A DNA stretch of 64,000 bases, taken from Tragulus kanchil. Its lineage: Eukaryota > Chordata > Mammalia > Artiodactyla > Tragulidae. The position numbers and the translations under genes are program-made. Below are positions 1 through 10,863 of the stretch, piece after piece (within the stretch, counting starts at the first letter, position 1; every line of letters starts with the position of its first letter). The stretch lies in NCBI GenBank assembly GCA_022376925.1, contig JAIOJX010000030.1, forward strand, positions 172,541,298-172,605,297, given 5' to 3'. The notes below the pieces were generated by a model that ran no database searches, was not told the DNA's origin, and worked only from the letters and a program-made list of their open reading frames with translations.

Positions 1-413
1 TTAATACAAAATAAAATTTTCAGTTATATATATATACAATTTTATTTATCTAAAAAGATTTTAATTTTCTGAGTTTTAGAACAAGTTTCCTGAGTTTATC
101 AGGGGACCATCAAATGTAAACATATAAATTTAAGAATTTTGGCCATATACTGCAGAAAAGATCTTAGTAGAGTATTGACTTTTTATTATTGTTGCTGTTG
201 TTATTTTTGCTAATATGATCAACAAAAAACTCTGAAGTGAGGTATGTGAATGAACTGGTCATCTTCAGAACTGACTGCATTCATCTGATAACCTTGTTGC
301 TCACTGAACTATTAAAGTTTTACAGCTAGACAGAGATTTCTACTTCAAATAGTTATGTGCCAGTATTCACATCTGAATTTTAGTAACTCAAGCACTGTAA
401 AACATATCCTTAA
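1..413. other. AT-rich sequence, nothing recognised
   Basis: No repeat family, exon-like reading frame or RNA gene could be recognised. The base composition is typical of AT-rich mammalian intergenic or intronic DNA. Confidence 0.5.
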
Positions 414-655
414 GGGCTTCCCTGGTGGTCCGGTGGGTAAAGACGCCACCTTGCAGTGCAAGGGGTGCTGGTTCGATCCCTGGCCTGGGAAGATCCCATG
501 TCCCCTGGAGCGGCTGGACTGATGTGTCCAACTACCAAGCCGGAGCTCTGGAGCGCATGCGCCCAGAGCCGGAGCTCTGCAGTCAGAGAGGCCACTGAGA
601 TGGGAGGCCCACACAGGCCAGAGAACAAAAGATGGAAATGAAGGATCAATAGAAG
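414..655 (+). mobile_element. CHR-like tRNA-Glu-derived SINE
   Basis: The head begins gggcttccctggtggtcc and keeps a pol III A-box-like tggtccggtgg (426-436) and a B box ggttcgatccc (470-480), as in tRNA-Glu. The body has the CHR-type gaagatccca and gccggagctctg blocks, followed by gggaggcccacacaggcc. The tail reads gatcaatagaag, a worn form of the family tail accaatagaagtggcc seen at the other copies. It ends directly in a GATA microsatellite, which probably grew from the tail. It is non-coding, and reading frames across it in either strand are by-products of its GC-rich body. Confidence 0.85.
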
Positions 656-659
656 ATGC

Positions 660-701
<42 letters not shown>
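656..701. repeat. (GATA)n microsatellite
   Basis: About ten uninterrupted tetranucleotide units (tagatagata...) directly follow the SINE tail. Confidence 0.95.
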
Positions 702-1045
702 CTCCTCAAACTCCTGAATGTTTGCCCCAAATTTGAAGGCTTATTTCCACTAACTTGTATTCTTACAAGCTATGACACAGATCATTAGAAAAGATTCTGG
801 TCTCTACTTGTCTAAGAGACAACATGCATAGTTGCTAAATTTAAGGCATTTGAAATAAGACAGATGTGGGTTGAAAATCCAAAGCTGAAGATCTAGCATA
901 TCTTTGGGAAAGGTACTAATTTATAAAAAAGAGAAGAGTAAGATATTTTATACAGATGTTACCATTAAAAATAATATATGCAAACTACTTATCAGAATAG
1001 CCAATGAATACTGACTATTCAAATGCCAATTGCTAGCTTCCCTTT

Positions 1046-1262
1046 GGGCTTTCTAGGTGGTGCAGTGGTAAAGAATCTGCCTGTCAATGCAGGAGATGCA
1101 AGAGATAAGGGTTTGATTCCTGGGTTCAGAAGATTCCCTGGAAGAGGAAATGGCAACCCACTCTAGTTTTCGTGCGTGGAGAATCCCATGGCTAGAAGTA
1201 TCTGGTGGGCTACAGTCCATGGGGTCACAAAGATTCAGACACGACTTGAGTATGCTCACACA
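1046..1262 (+). mobile_element. Bov-tA SINE, first copy
   Basis: The head (ctaggtggtgcagtggtaaa, caatgcaggagatgcaagag), the middle (ggcaacccactctag) and the tail (gggctacagtccatgggg, attcagacacgactt) match the ruminant Bov-tA/Bov-A consensus in order. The tail is the segment shared with the 3' end of BovB. The diverged bases suggest an old insertion. Confidence 0.9.
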
Positions 1263-1584
1263 TCTTCCCACTAGCTATCATTATAGAGAGTAGGCTGTTA
1301 AGAGCTTACACAGGAGCCTGGTGAGAGCTTTTGAGTTGAGAGTGGAGAGAGACTGTACTCCTGATATGTAATACCATCCACTATAAGATGTACCATTATT
1401 CTTTCATACTAAGAACAGCAATAATATGAAATGCTATAACCTATTTTTATCACTTAGAATTGTTTTGAATTTAGACAAAGTCTTACTTATTTCATATTTA
1501 CTGAAACATACTAAGTCATATAATTGTTTAATGCATGCTCTAGGTGGTAAAAATAAAGTGGTTAAGATCTTTGTAAATGGAAAA

Positions 1585-2030
1585 AGATGAAGTACATATA
1601 TAAAATGGAATATTATTCAGCCACAAAAAGAATGAAATAACGGCACTGGCAGTGACATGCCTGGACCTAGACACAATGATGGTAAATGAAGTCAGAGAAC
1701 AATAAATATCACATGACACTGCTTTGATGTGGAATCTAAAAAAATAGTCCAAATAAAACAGAAATAAGGCCACAGATGTAGAAAACTTATGGTTACCAAG
1801 GGGTAAAAAGGGGAGAGGGACAAACTGGCGCATTGGGACTGACAGTATGCACACCACACCATATGAAATAGGTAACTAATAAGAACTCACTATACAGCAC
1901 AGAGAACTCTACTCAATACTCTATAATGATCTATAATGGGAAAAGAATCTAAAGAGGAGTGTCTATGTGTATACATAAAACTAATTCAGCTCGCTGTACA
2001 GCAGAAACTAACACAATACTACAACTATAC
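1585..2030 (+). mobile_element. LINE-1 3' end fragment, first copy (cut)
   Basis: Sequence from aaatggaatattattcagcc through gtgaagtcag-type, atggttaccaagggg and tatacagcacagagaactct blocks follows the order of the old mammalian L1 ORF2 end and 3' UTR. It is cut at 2030 by the duplication junction. The natural A-rich end is seen only after copy 2 (3188-3210). Confidence 0.85.
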
Positions 2031-2201
2031 GAAAATCCAAAGCTGAAGATCTAGCATATCTTTGGGAAAGGTACTAATTTATAAAAAGAGAAGAGTAAGA
2101 TATTTTATACAGATGTTACCATTAAAATAATATATGCAAACTACTGATCAGAATAGCCAATGAATACTGACTATTCAAATGCCAATTGCTAGCTTCCCTT
2201 T

Positions 2202-2418
2202 GGGCTTTCTAGGTGGTGCAGTGGTAAAGAATCTGCCTGTCAATGCAGGAGATGCAAGAGATAAGGGTTTGATTCCTGGGTTCAGAAGATTCCCTGGAAG
2301 AGGAAATGGCAACCCACTCTAGTTTTCGTGCGTGGAGAATCCCATGGCTAGAAGTATCTGGTGGGCTACAGTCCATGGGGTCACAAAGATTCAGACACGA
2401 CTTGAGTATGCTCACACA
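2202..2418 (+). mobile_element. Bov-tA SINE, second copy in duplication A
   Basis: Nearly identical repeat of the element at 1046-1262, offset 1156. It shares the same private mutations, so it is a copy made with its flanks and not a separate insertion. Confidence 0.9.
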
Positions 2419-2741
2419 TCTTCCCACTAGCTATCATTATAGAGAGTAGGCTGTTAAGAGCTTACACAGGAGCCTGGTGAGAGCTTTTGAGTTGAGAGTG
2501 GGAGAGAGACTGTACTCCTGATATGTAATACCATCCACTATAAGATGTACCATTATTCTTTCATACTAAGAACAGCAATAATATGAAATGCTATAACCTA
2601 TTTTTATCACTTAGAATTGTTTTGAATTTAGACAAAGTCTTACTTATTTCATATTTACTGAAACATACTAAGTCATATAATTGTTTAATGCATGCTCTAG
2701 GTGGTAAAAATAAAGTGGTTAAGATCTTTGTAAATGGAAAA

Positions 2742-3210
2742 AGATGAAGTACATATATAAAATGGAATATTATTCAGCCACAAAAAGAATGAAATAACGG
2801 CACTGGCAGTGACATGCCTGGACCTAGACACAATGATGGTAAATGAAGTCAGAGAACAATAAATATCACATGACACTGCTTTGATGTGGAATCTAAAAAA
2901 ATAGTCCAAATAAAACAGAAATAAGGCCACAGATGTAGAAAACTTATGGTTACCAAGGGGTAAAAAGGGGAGAGGGACAAACTGGCGCATTGGGACTGAC
3001 AGTATGCACACCACACCATATGAAATAGGTAACTAATAAGAACTCACTATACAGCACAGAGAACTCTACTCAATACTCTATAATGATCTATAATGGGAAA
3101 AGAATCTAAAGAGGAGTGTCTATGTGTATACATAAAACTAATTCAGCTCGCTGTACAGCAGAAACTAACACAATACTACAACTATACGCCAATAAAATTA
3201 ATTTAAAAAA
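2742..3210 (+). mobile_element. LINE-1 3' end fragment, second copy with A-rich end
   Basis: Same L1 tail as 1585-2030. This copy continues through ctatacgccaataaaatta to an A-rich terminus, the expected L1 3' end. Part of it (2841-3187) is also the start of duplication B, so this tail is present three times. Confidence 0.85.
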
Positions 3211-3373
3211 TTCAATCACATTCAAGATCCAGCCCTTCTCTCTCACTTTCCCCCTGGGGACCATCAATGTCTGACAGCTATTCATTCCACAGGACTTTCA
3301 TTTAACCTCATTTTGTGAGTGTCCCTGCTAGCACTCTCCAACCCGACCAAACTCAGTTTTGTCTCTTTCTCTA

Positions 3374-3574
3374 GGACTTCCCCAGTCGCACAGTGGTAAA
3401 ACAATCTATCTGCAATGCAGGAAACACAGATTCAATCCCTAGGTCAGGAAGATTCCCTGAAAGAGGGCATGGCCACCCACTCCAGTATTTTTGCCTAGAA
3501 AATTCCATAGACAGAGGAGCCTGGCGGGCTACAGCCCATAGGGTTGCAAAGAGCCAGACACAAGCATGCACACA
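3374..3574 (+). mobile_element. Bov-tA SINE, first copy
   Basis: Head ggacttccccagtcgcacag, then ctgcaatgcaggaaacac, cacccactccagtattt, gaggagcctggcgggctaca and gagccagacacaagcatg follow the Bov-tA order on the plus strand. It is diverged from the consensus. Confidence 0.9.
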
Positions 3575-3930
3575 AGCGAAGTCTGAGGCCACTGGAACTG
3601 AGGGAGCTTCTGTTTAAACTTGGTTTGAAGCTGCATTCCTATTGTTCTGCGGTGACCAGCAGTCTTGCTGGATCAGTCACACCAGTCAATGGTGACTCTG
3701 ACATTTCCTCCTCTGTTTGAGAAATGGGGCCATTTCTCCTGCCTTTGGGGGCACTGCTTGGCATGTGGCACCAGCGTACAGAGCACCAGCCACACACAGG
3801 ACTCAGTGGGCTGCTGACAGCGAGCACTCCGCCTGGCGTGAGCACAGGGAGGCGGGCCCAGAGAGACAGCTGCCACCGCCCAGGCCGATGGCTCCAAGTC
3901 AGCCACAGCTGTGTGACACATCCCATACCC
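3575..3930. other. GC-richer non-repeat stretch, first copy
   Basis: The sequence between the Bov-tA and the junction is richer in G+C than its surroundings (for example ggaggcgggcccagagag). No repeat family or gene was recognised. It gives open frames on both strands in all copies (3575-3930, 4695-5050, partly 5996-6190), but these do not resemble any protein I know and can be explained by composition. Confidence 0.4.
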
Positions 3931-3960
3931 GAGTGGGCTGCTTTTACAAGCGACTCGACT

Positions 3961-4330
3961 AAATGAAGTCAGAGAACAATAAATATCACATGACACTGCT
4001 TTGATGTGGAATCTAAAAAAATAGTCCAAATAAAACAGAAATAAGGCCACAGATGTAGAAAACTTATGGTTACCAAGGGGTAAAAAGGGGAGAGGGACAA
4101 ACTGGCGCATTGGGACTGACAGTATGCACACCACACCATATGAAATAGGTAACTAATAAGAACTCACTATACAGCACAGAGAACTCTACTCAATACTCTA
4201 TAATGATCTATAATGGGAAAAGAATCTAAAGAGGAGTGTCTATGTGTATACATAAAACTAATTCAGCTCGCTGTACAGCAGAAACTAACACAATACTACA
4301 ACTATACGCCAATAAAATTAATTTAAAAAA
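3961..4330 (+). mobile_element. LINE-1 3' end fragment, third copy
   Basis: Third occurrence of the L1 tail, beginning abruptly at the duplication B junction and ending in the same aataaaattaatttaaaaaa terminus as 3188-3210. Abrupt start at a junction with unrelated sequence marks it as part of the duplication and not as a new insertion. Confidence 0.85.
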
Positions 4331-4493
4331 TTCAATCACATTCAAGATCCAGCCCTTCTCTCTCACTTTCCCCCTGGGGACCATCAATGTCTGACAGCTA
4401 TTCATTCCACAGGACTTTCATTTAACCTCATTTTGTGAGTGTCCCTGCTAGCACTCTCCAACCCGACCAAACTCAGTTTTGTCTCTTTCTCTA

Positions 4494-4694
4494 GGACTTC
4501 CCCAGTCGCACAGTGGTAAAACAATCTATCTGCAATGCAGGAAACACAGATTCAATCCCTAGGTCAGGAAGATTCCCTGAAAGAGGGCATGGCCACCCAC
4601 TCCAGTATTTTTGCCTAGAAAATTCCATAGACAGAGGAGCCTGGCGGGCTACAGCCCATAGGGTTGCAAAGAGCCAGACACAAGCATGCACACA
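4494..4694 (+). mobile_element. Bov-tA SINE, second copy in duplication B
   Basis: Repeat of 3374-3574 at offset 1120 with the same flanks. Confidence 0.9.
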
Positions 4695-5420
4695 AGCGAA
4701 GTCTGAGGCCACTGGAACTGAGGGAGCTTCTGTTTAAACTTGGTTTGAAGCTGCATTCCTATTGTTCTGCGGTGACCAGCAGTCTTGCTGGATCAGTCAC
4801 ACCAGTCAATGGTGACTCTGACATTTCCTCCTCTGTTTGAGAAATGGGGCCATTTCTCCTGCCTTTGGGGGCACTGCTTGGCATGTGGCACCAGCGTACA
4901 GAGCACCAGCCACACACAGGACTCAGTGGGCTGCTGACAGCGAGCACTCCGCCTGGCGTGAGCACAGGGAGGCGGGCCCAGAGAGACAGCTGCCACCGCC
5001 CAGGCCGATGGCTCCAAGTCAGCCACAGCTGTGTGACACATCCCATACCCAGAGATTAAGGAGGGTCAAAATGCATTCATAAAGTGATAAAATATGCAAT
5101 CTCAACTGTCAAACTCTTAATGAAGAGCATTATCCATAAAAATGACCTTCTAGTATCAATTCATGGAGGAACTGCATAACCCTCGCTTTCTCTGAGATCT
5201 GCTCTTTGCCTCAAACAGTATTAACACCTTCCATAAATCCCTTCCCTTTCACCCTCCTGCCAACTTAAATTACAGCTTCATCATTTTTTGCCCCTTGCCA
5301 AAAACACTGGTCAAATTGAGAAATATGCTTTTTACATAAAGTCAGTCTCAGGCTTAACTTTAAAAAGCCCTGAAATGGGGCTTAGTGGAGGGCAGATGGT
5401 TTATTCTGCTTTTTTATTTT

Positions 5421-5735
5421 GGTGGTGGTAGGGGGTAGGGGGCCAGTTGGGGGGGGTGCGGATGGGCCACTTGTATTGGTCTTTCATTTATCTATTTTCA
5501 TCTATCTATTTGATCTATTTGATCTTTGGCCCTTGTGTGCCTCCCATCGCAGTGGCCTCTGTTGTCGCAGAGCACCGGCTCTGGGCGCATGCACTCCAGA
5601 GCTCCAACTCAGTAATTGGACACATCGGTCCAGTCGCTCTGTGGTACGTGGGGATCTTCCCAGGCGAGGGATCAAGTCGGCGCCCCTTGCACTGCAAGGC
5701 GGTGCCCTTACCCACTGGACCACCAGGGAAGCCCC
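5421..5735 (-). mobile_element. CHR-like SINE with G-rich tail extension, first copy
   Basis: Minus-strand copy. The head at the right edge reads ccaccagggaagcccc, with gcactgcaaggcggtgccc and ggatcttcccaggcgaggga inside, and the family tail ggccacttgtattggtct lies at 5465. Beyond the usual tail it carries a further tract with runs of G (5421-5463) that also occurs at 15.2 kb and, in complement, at 32.9 kb. The extension therefore belongs to a subfamily. The B box is mutated. Confidence 0.85.
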
Positions 5736-6558
5736 TATTCTTGTTTTTGATCCAAGGTGCTGTTTACATAGATGTGCTCACTTTGGGAAAAAAAAAACAA
5801 AACTGAGCTCTGTACCATTCTTAATTTTACAGCTTAATGAGTTTTCACACAGTGAACACCACTATGTACCTATGATATGTACACTTTTTGAATACATATT
5901 ATAACTTACTTAAAAGTTGAAAATAAAATGCCCTGGAAATATCCAGAAGAAAAATATATCGGAAAATATGGCAATAATCGAATACATGTTAAAATTCCTG
6001 CCTTTGGGGGCACTGCTTGGCATGTGGCACCAGCGTACAGAGCACCAGCCACACACAGGACTCAGTGGGCTGCTGACAGCGAGCACTCCGCCTGGCGTGA
6101 GCACAGGGAGGCGGGCCCAGAGAGACAGCTGCCACCGCCCAGGCCGATGGCTCCAAGTCAGCCACAGCTGTGTGACACATCCCATACCCAGAGATTAAGG
6201 AGGGTCAAAATGCATTCATAAAGTGATAAAATATGCAATCTCAACTGTCAAACTCTTAATGAAGAGCATTATCCATAAAAATGACCTTCTAGTATCAATT
6301 CATGGAGGAACTGCATAACCCTCGCTTTCTCTGAGATCTGCTCTTTGCCTCAAACAGTATTAACACCTTCCATAAATCCCTTCCTTTCACCCTCCTGCCA
6401 ACTTAAATTACAGCTTCATCATTTTTTGCCCCTTGCCAAAAACACTGGTCAAATTGAGAAATATGCTTTTTACATAAAGTCAGTCTCAGGCTTAACTTTA
6501 AAAAGCCCTGAAATGGGGCTTAGTGGAGGGCAGATGGTTTATTCTGCTTTTTTATTTT

Positions 6559-6873
6559 GGTGGTGGTAGGGGGTAGGGGGCCAGTTGGGGGGGGTGCGGA
6601 TGGGCCACTTGTATTGGTCTTTCATTTATCTATTTTCATCTATCTATTTGATCTATTTGATCTTTGGCCCTTGTGTGCCTCCCATCGCAGTGGCCTCTGT
6701 TGTCGCAGAGCACCGGCTCTGGGCGCATGCACTCCAGAGCTCCAACTCAGTAATTGGACACATCGGTCCAGTCGCTCTGTGGTACGTGGGGATCTTCCCA
6801 GGCGAGGGATCAAGTCGGCGCCCCTTGCACTGCAAGGCGGTGCCCTTACCCACTGGACCACCAGGGAAGCCCC
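6559..6873 (-). mobile_element. CHR-like SINE with G-rich tail extension, second copy
   Basis: Repeat of 5421-5735 within duplication C, offset 1138. Confidence 0.85.
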
Positions 6874-7130
6874 TATTCTTGTTTTTGATCCAAGGTGCTG
6901 TTTACATAGATGTGCTCACTTTGGGAAAAAAAAAACAAAACTGAGCTCTGTACCATTCTTAATTTTACAGCTTAATGAGTTTTTCACACAGTGAACACCA
7001 CTATGTACCTATGATATGTACACTTTTTTGAATACATATTATAACTTACTTAAAAGTTGAAAATAAAATGCCCTGGAAATATCCAGAAGAAAAATATATC
7101 GGAAAATATGGCAATAATCGAATACATGTT

Positions 7131-7690
7131 TATCTTGTCTTCTTAGGCAATAATAACACATCTAGTTACAACTATAGTGATTCTTTAAAGTGAACCTTCT
7201 GCTCTTTCAAATCTATAGTGAGGGGTAAGGCCACCTCTTAGTCACTCCTATGAGAAATGGATTCCTGATAGTCCCTTCCATTCTCTTTCTTATCCCTGTC
7301 TTGAATCAAGTACCAAGTTTCGCTAATTTGACTTCTTAAATTCATCTTGACTTGGCCCTTTGACTTCTATCCCTAATCTCAGGCCATCATAGTCAACCTC
7401 TATAATATAATAACCTTTAAAGCACTCTGGCTTCTAGTGTTGTCTACTTTCAAGCCATTGTGTCATCATGTATCCTTAAGGCATCAACTCAGGTGCATGC
7501 CAGGCCCTGCTTAACATGCTAACTTGGGGACCCATCCATGGGGCAGGCCCAGTCCCATGGAGTGAGCTCCAGGCTCACTGCTTGTACTTCGGCTAGTATT
7601 TCAGTCATCAGCTTCTGGAAGTATCTTTCCAGGACTTCTACCATCGACACTGAGCTGAATGTTCCTCATCTATGTTCAATTTCTCCTATG
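7131..7690. other. Non-repetitive stretch, nothing recognised
   Basis: No element or exon recognised. Codon-like open frames are short. Confidence 0.4.
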
Positions 7691-7848
7691 GACCTTGTCA
7701 TGACTTGTTACTTATTTATACTTCCTTCTCCCCTCCAGAACAGTCAAAATATATTTCTAACCATCTTGTTCACTCTGTCACTCTCAATCAAGCATCTGGC
7801 ACTTAGTAGGCAATCTATTAATGTTTTATGAACTGAAATGAATATCAG
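7691..7848 (+). mobile_element. Probable L2 LINE 3' end
   Basis: The series tctggcacttagtaggcaat, ctattaatgttttatgaact, gaaatgaat resembles the L2 terminus (ctggcacatagtaggcgctc, aataaatgtttgttgaatga). It is old and degraded. Confidence 0.6.
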
Positions 7849-8289
7849 AAGAGTCACTGAAATGGGAGGATACCTCTAGCAAGAATGGAATTGCAATAAT
7901 TAGCCTAATGCTAACTGAGCTAATTAGCACACTGTATCTGTGAGATTTTCAGCATGTTTCTTATTCATTTCTACAAATTTGTGTTCTATTTTACGTAAGA
8001 GTTTTCTCTTAGGGATACTACATAATCAATACTCATATAGCATGAATTGGTTCAACATCAGGCACTGAAGTCTTTAAAAAACTTTCTCCATAATCAAAAC
8101 CTGTTGGAAATTTAGGTAGGGTATTGAATTACTTGGTCAAAAATGATTTTCCACAGTCCATGGACTGAAGCTTTACAGCTTCATTGTTTTAAAATAAATA
8201 ATGAGATTTAGTCTCCAGGGTAGAAAAGCCTCGTGTCCCATAGAATCTTTTTTTAAATACTGCTATTTACAGTCAGAAGAGCAGTGAAA
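7849..8289. other. Non-repetitive stretch, nothing recognised
   Basis: AT-rich sequence with no family match or coding signal that I could identify. Confidence 0.4.
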
Positions 8290-9004
8290 TGCATTTGTAG
8301 ATAGAACAGTTTGGCTTTGATTTTTGTTCATCTAATTTAAGGGAAGCTAAACAGATTTAATTTAAAAGTGGGAGATAAAAACATGAAAAAAGAAAAATCC
8401 ATTCTAGATGAGAAGATTGCATTTCTAATAGGATCATGCACATGCTCTTCACGACAGTGGGTAGAACGGGGAAACTGTTATAATTGCTTGCAATGGTGTT
8501 GCCTTTCTCTAAATTGGTATTACCTGCATCCATTTCCAAAAAGATCAAAGAAATACACAGATGGAAATTCTCTTTCACTGGCAAGTGAATTGATTCATTT
8601 GTATAGCAATCCTTTTATTTTTAGCATGTAAAAAAACTGAATATAGCAGAGGAGATGAAAGAGTCCCACCTCCTCGGTGTTGAACTGAAACAGCAGAGAA
8701 AAGGAGCAAATGTCCTGAGGAGCATGGTATGTGGGCCACTGCTAACCTATTCCTGAACAGTATACTGGCTTAGGACAGCGGTTCTCTTTCCTACAGATAA
8801 TCACATCACTCAGCATAACCCAGCTAACAGAACAGCTAAACTTAAAAACTTACGAGACTGACTTTAAACTCCTACTGTGGACAGTAGTTGAGTAGAGTGG
8901 AGGGAGGGGACAAAACGTTCAGAGATGGCACAGAATTTGGTAAAATAAATAGTCCTGTATCAACATTAGAGCAACATAAATAGCACAATGTTAACACAGA
9001 GTAT

Positions 9005-9210
9005 GGCTTCCCTGGTGTCTCAGTGGTGAAGAACCTCACTGAAAATCCAGGAGACATGAGGTCAGTCCCCGGGCTGGGAAGATTCCCTGGAGAAAGGAAT
9101 GGCAACCCACTCCAGTATTCTTGCCTGGGAAGTCCCATGGACAGGAGAGCCTGGCTGATTACAGTCCATAGTGTGACAAGTCAGACACAACTTTGTAACT
9201 AAACAACAAC
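9005..9210 (+). mobile_element. Bov-tA SINE, first copy
   Basis: ggcttccctggtgtctcagt, gaagattccctggagaaagg, aatggcaacccactccagta, ttcttgcctgggaagtccca and tcagacacaactt follow the Bov-tA consensus closely. The central part is less diverged than the other Bov-tA copies here. Confidence 0.92.
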
Positions 9211-10095
9211 CAAACAGAGAAAAGTCTTTGGCTTCTGATTTTTGTAAGTATCTCTCTCTCTCCTCATAGCTTTTCTTGATGATCAGACTTCAAACTAACC
9301 ACTTCCTTGCACCCATTTGGGAAAAGGAATGTAAGAATGCAGCTTCCTGCCTATTCCATATCAGATCATCTTTTAATTTAAGGAAGCTAAACATTTGTAG
9401 ATTTGGCTTTGATTTTGTTCATCTAATTTAAGGGAAGCTAAACAGATTTAATTTAAAAGTGGGAGATAAAAACATGAAAAAAGAAAAATCCATTCTAGAT
9501 GAGAAGATTGCATTTCTAATAGGATCATGCACATGCTCTTCACGACAGTGGGTAGAACGGGGAAACTGTTATAATTGCTTGCAATGGTGTTGCCTTTCTC
9601 TAAATTGGTATTACCTGCATCCATTTCCAAAAAGATCAAAGAAATACACAGATGGAAATTCTCTTTCACTGGCAAGTGAATTGATTCATTTGTATAGCAA
9701 TCCTTTTATTTTTAGCATGTAAAAAAACTGAATATAGCAGAGGAGATGAAAGAGTCCCACCTCCTCGGTGTTGAACTGAAACAGCAGAGAAAAGGAGCAA
9801 ATGTCCTGAGGAGCATGGTATGTGGGCCACTGCTAACCTATTCCTGAACAGTATACTGGCTTAGGACAGCGGTTCTCTTTCCTACAGATAATCACATCAC
9901 TCAGCATAACCCAGCTAACAGAACAGCTAAACTTAAAAACTTACGAGACTGACTTTAAACTCCTACTGTGGACAGTAGTTGAGTAGAGTGGAGGGAGGGG
10001 ACAAAACGTTCAGAGATGGCACAGAATTTGGTAAAATAAATAGTCCTGTATCAACATTAGAGCAACATAAATAGCACAATGTTAACACAGAGTAT

Positions 10096-10301
10096 GGCTT
10101 CCCTGGTGTCTCAGTGGTGAAGAACCTCACTGAAAATCCAGGAGACATGAGGTCAGTCCCCGGGCTGGGAAGATTCCCTGGAGAAAGGAATGGCAACCCA
10201 CTCCAGTATTCTTGCCTGGGAAGTCCCATGGACAGGAGAGCCTGGCTGATTACAGTCCATAGTGTGACAAGTCAGACACAACTTTGTAACTAAACAACAA
10301 C
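10096..10301 (+). mobile_element. Bov-tA SINE, second copy in duplication D
   Basis: Identical-looking repeat of 9005-9210 at offset 1091. Confidence 0.92.
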
Positions 10302-10630
10302 CAAACAGAGAAAAGTCTTTGGCTTCTGATTTTTGTAAGTATCTCTCTCTCTCCTCATAGCTTTTCTTGATGATCAGACTTCAAACTAACCACTTCCTTG
10401 CACCCATTTGGGAAAAGGAATGTAAGAATGCAGCTTCCTGCCTATTCCATATCAGATCATCTTGTCCTCAGGGCATGGGCATAGATGTTTACTAGAGGTC
10501 TGTCTACTTAGACTTTCATCACTTATCAGTCCCTGAGATACTTTTCTAAATTTAAAATAGAAGACGTCATTACTCTTGGAGGAAAAAAAACTGTATAAAT
10601 TCTCCAGCTGTATGCTATCTCTGAGACAAA

Positions 10631-10852
10631 GGGCTTCCCTGGTGGCTTAGATGGTAAAGAATCTGCCTATAACATGAGAGACCTGGGTTGGAGACCTAGG
10701 TTCATTTCCTGCATTGGGAAGATGCCTTGGAGAAGGGAAAGACTATCCACTCTAGTATTCTTGCCTGGAAAATTCTGTGGACACAGGAGCTTGGTAGGCT
10801 ACAGTCCATGGGGTGGCAAAGAGTTGGACACAACTGAGTAACTTTCACTTTT
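10631..10852 (+). mobile_element. Bov-tA SINE with target-site duplication
   Basis: Full element from gggcttccctggtggcttag to gttggacacaactgagtaac. It is flanked by a perfect 11-base direct repeat tctgagacaaa (10620-10630 and 10853-10863), the hallmark of LINE-driven retrotransposition. Unlike most repeats here it is present once. Confidence 0.93.
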
Positions 10853-10863
10853 TCTGAGACAAA

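Larger units (their letters stand above)
873..3187. repeat. Direct duplication A (873-2030 / 2031-3187)
   Basis: The segment beginning gaaaatccaaagctgaag at 873 starts again at 2031, immediately after copy 1 stops at actatac (2030). Copy 2 then continues into the true downstream sequence at 3188 (gccaataaaatta). The offset is 1156-1158. Differences seen include aaaaaag to aaaaag, attaaaaataa to attaaaataa, gtggag to gtgggag, and one substitution (actta/actga). There is no linker. Best read as an unmerged assembly overlap. Confidence 0.9.
2841..5050. repeat. Direct duplication B (2841-3930 / 3961-5050)
   Basis: aaatgaagtcagagaacaat at 2841 recurs at 3961. tcccataccc ends copy 1 at 3930 and copy 2 at 5050, giving a constant offset of 1120 with no indel. 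Between them lies a 30-base segment (3931-3960) with no counterpart in either copy. Copy 2 continues into agagattaaggaggg, copy 1 does not. It overlaps duplication A upstream and C downstream. Confidence 0.9.
4857..7130. repeat. Direct duplication C (4857-5990 / 5996-7130)
   Basis: tcctgcctttgggggcactg at 4857 recurs at 5996. Both copies end in aatacatgtt (5990, 7130). The offset drifts from 1139 to 1140 through one-base homopolymer changes (ccctttc/cctttc, gagtttt/gagttttt, cacttttt/cactttttt). Five odd bases (aaaat) separate the copies. Confidence 0.9.
8290..10463. repeat. Direct duplication D (8290-9373 / 9392-10463)
   Basis: Copy 1 from gcatttgtag (8290) is repeated from acatttgtag (about 9391), and both end in atcagatcatctt (9373, 10463). 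The offset is 1091 over most of its length. The first 50 bases of copy 2 are corrupted: agatagaacagtttggc is shortened to agatttggc, ttttt to tttt, and a garbled aatttaaggaagctaaac precedes it. Corruption only at the edge suits a low-quality read end. Confidence 0.88.

Noticed and set aside
426..480. tRNA-Glu gene
   Set aside because: A and B boxes are present, but the cloverleaf does not hold and the sequence runs on into a SINE body. The same applies to the other SINE heads.
3673..4134. 153-codon minus-strand open frame
   Set aside because: It runs across the junction of duplication B (3931-3960), joining antisense L1 sequence to unrelated DNA, so it probably does not exist in the genome.
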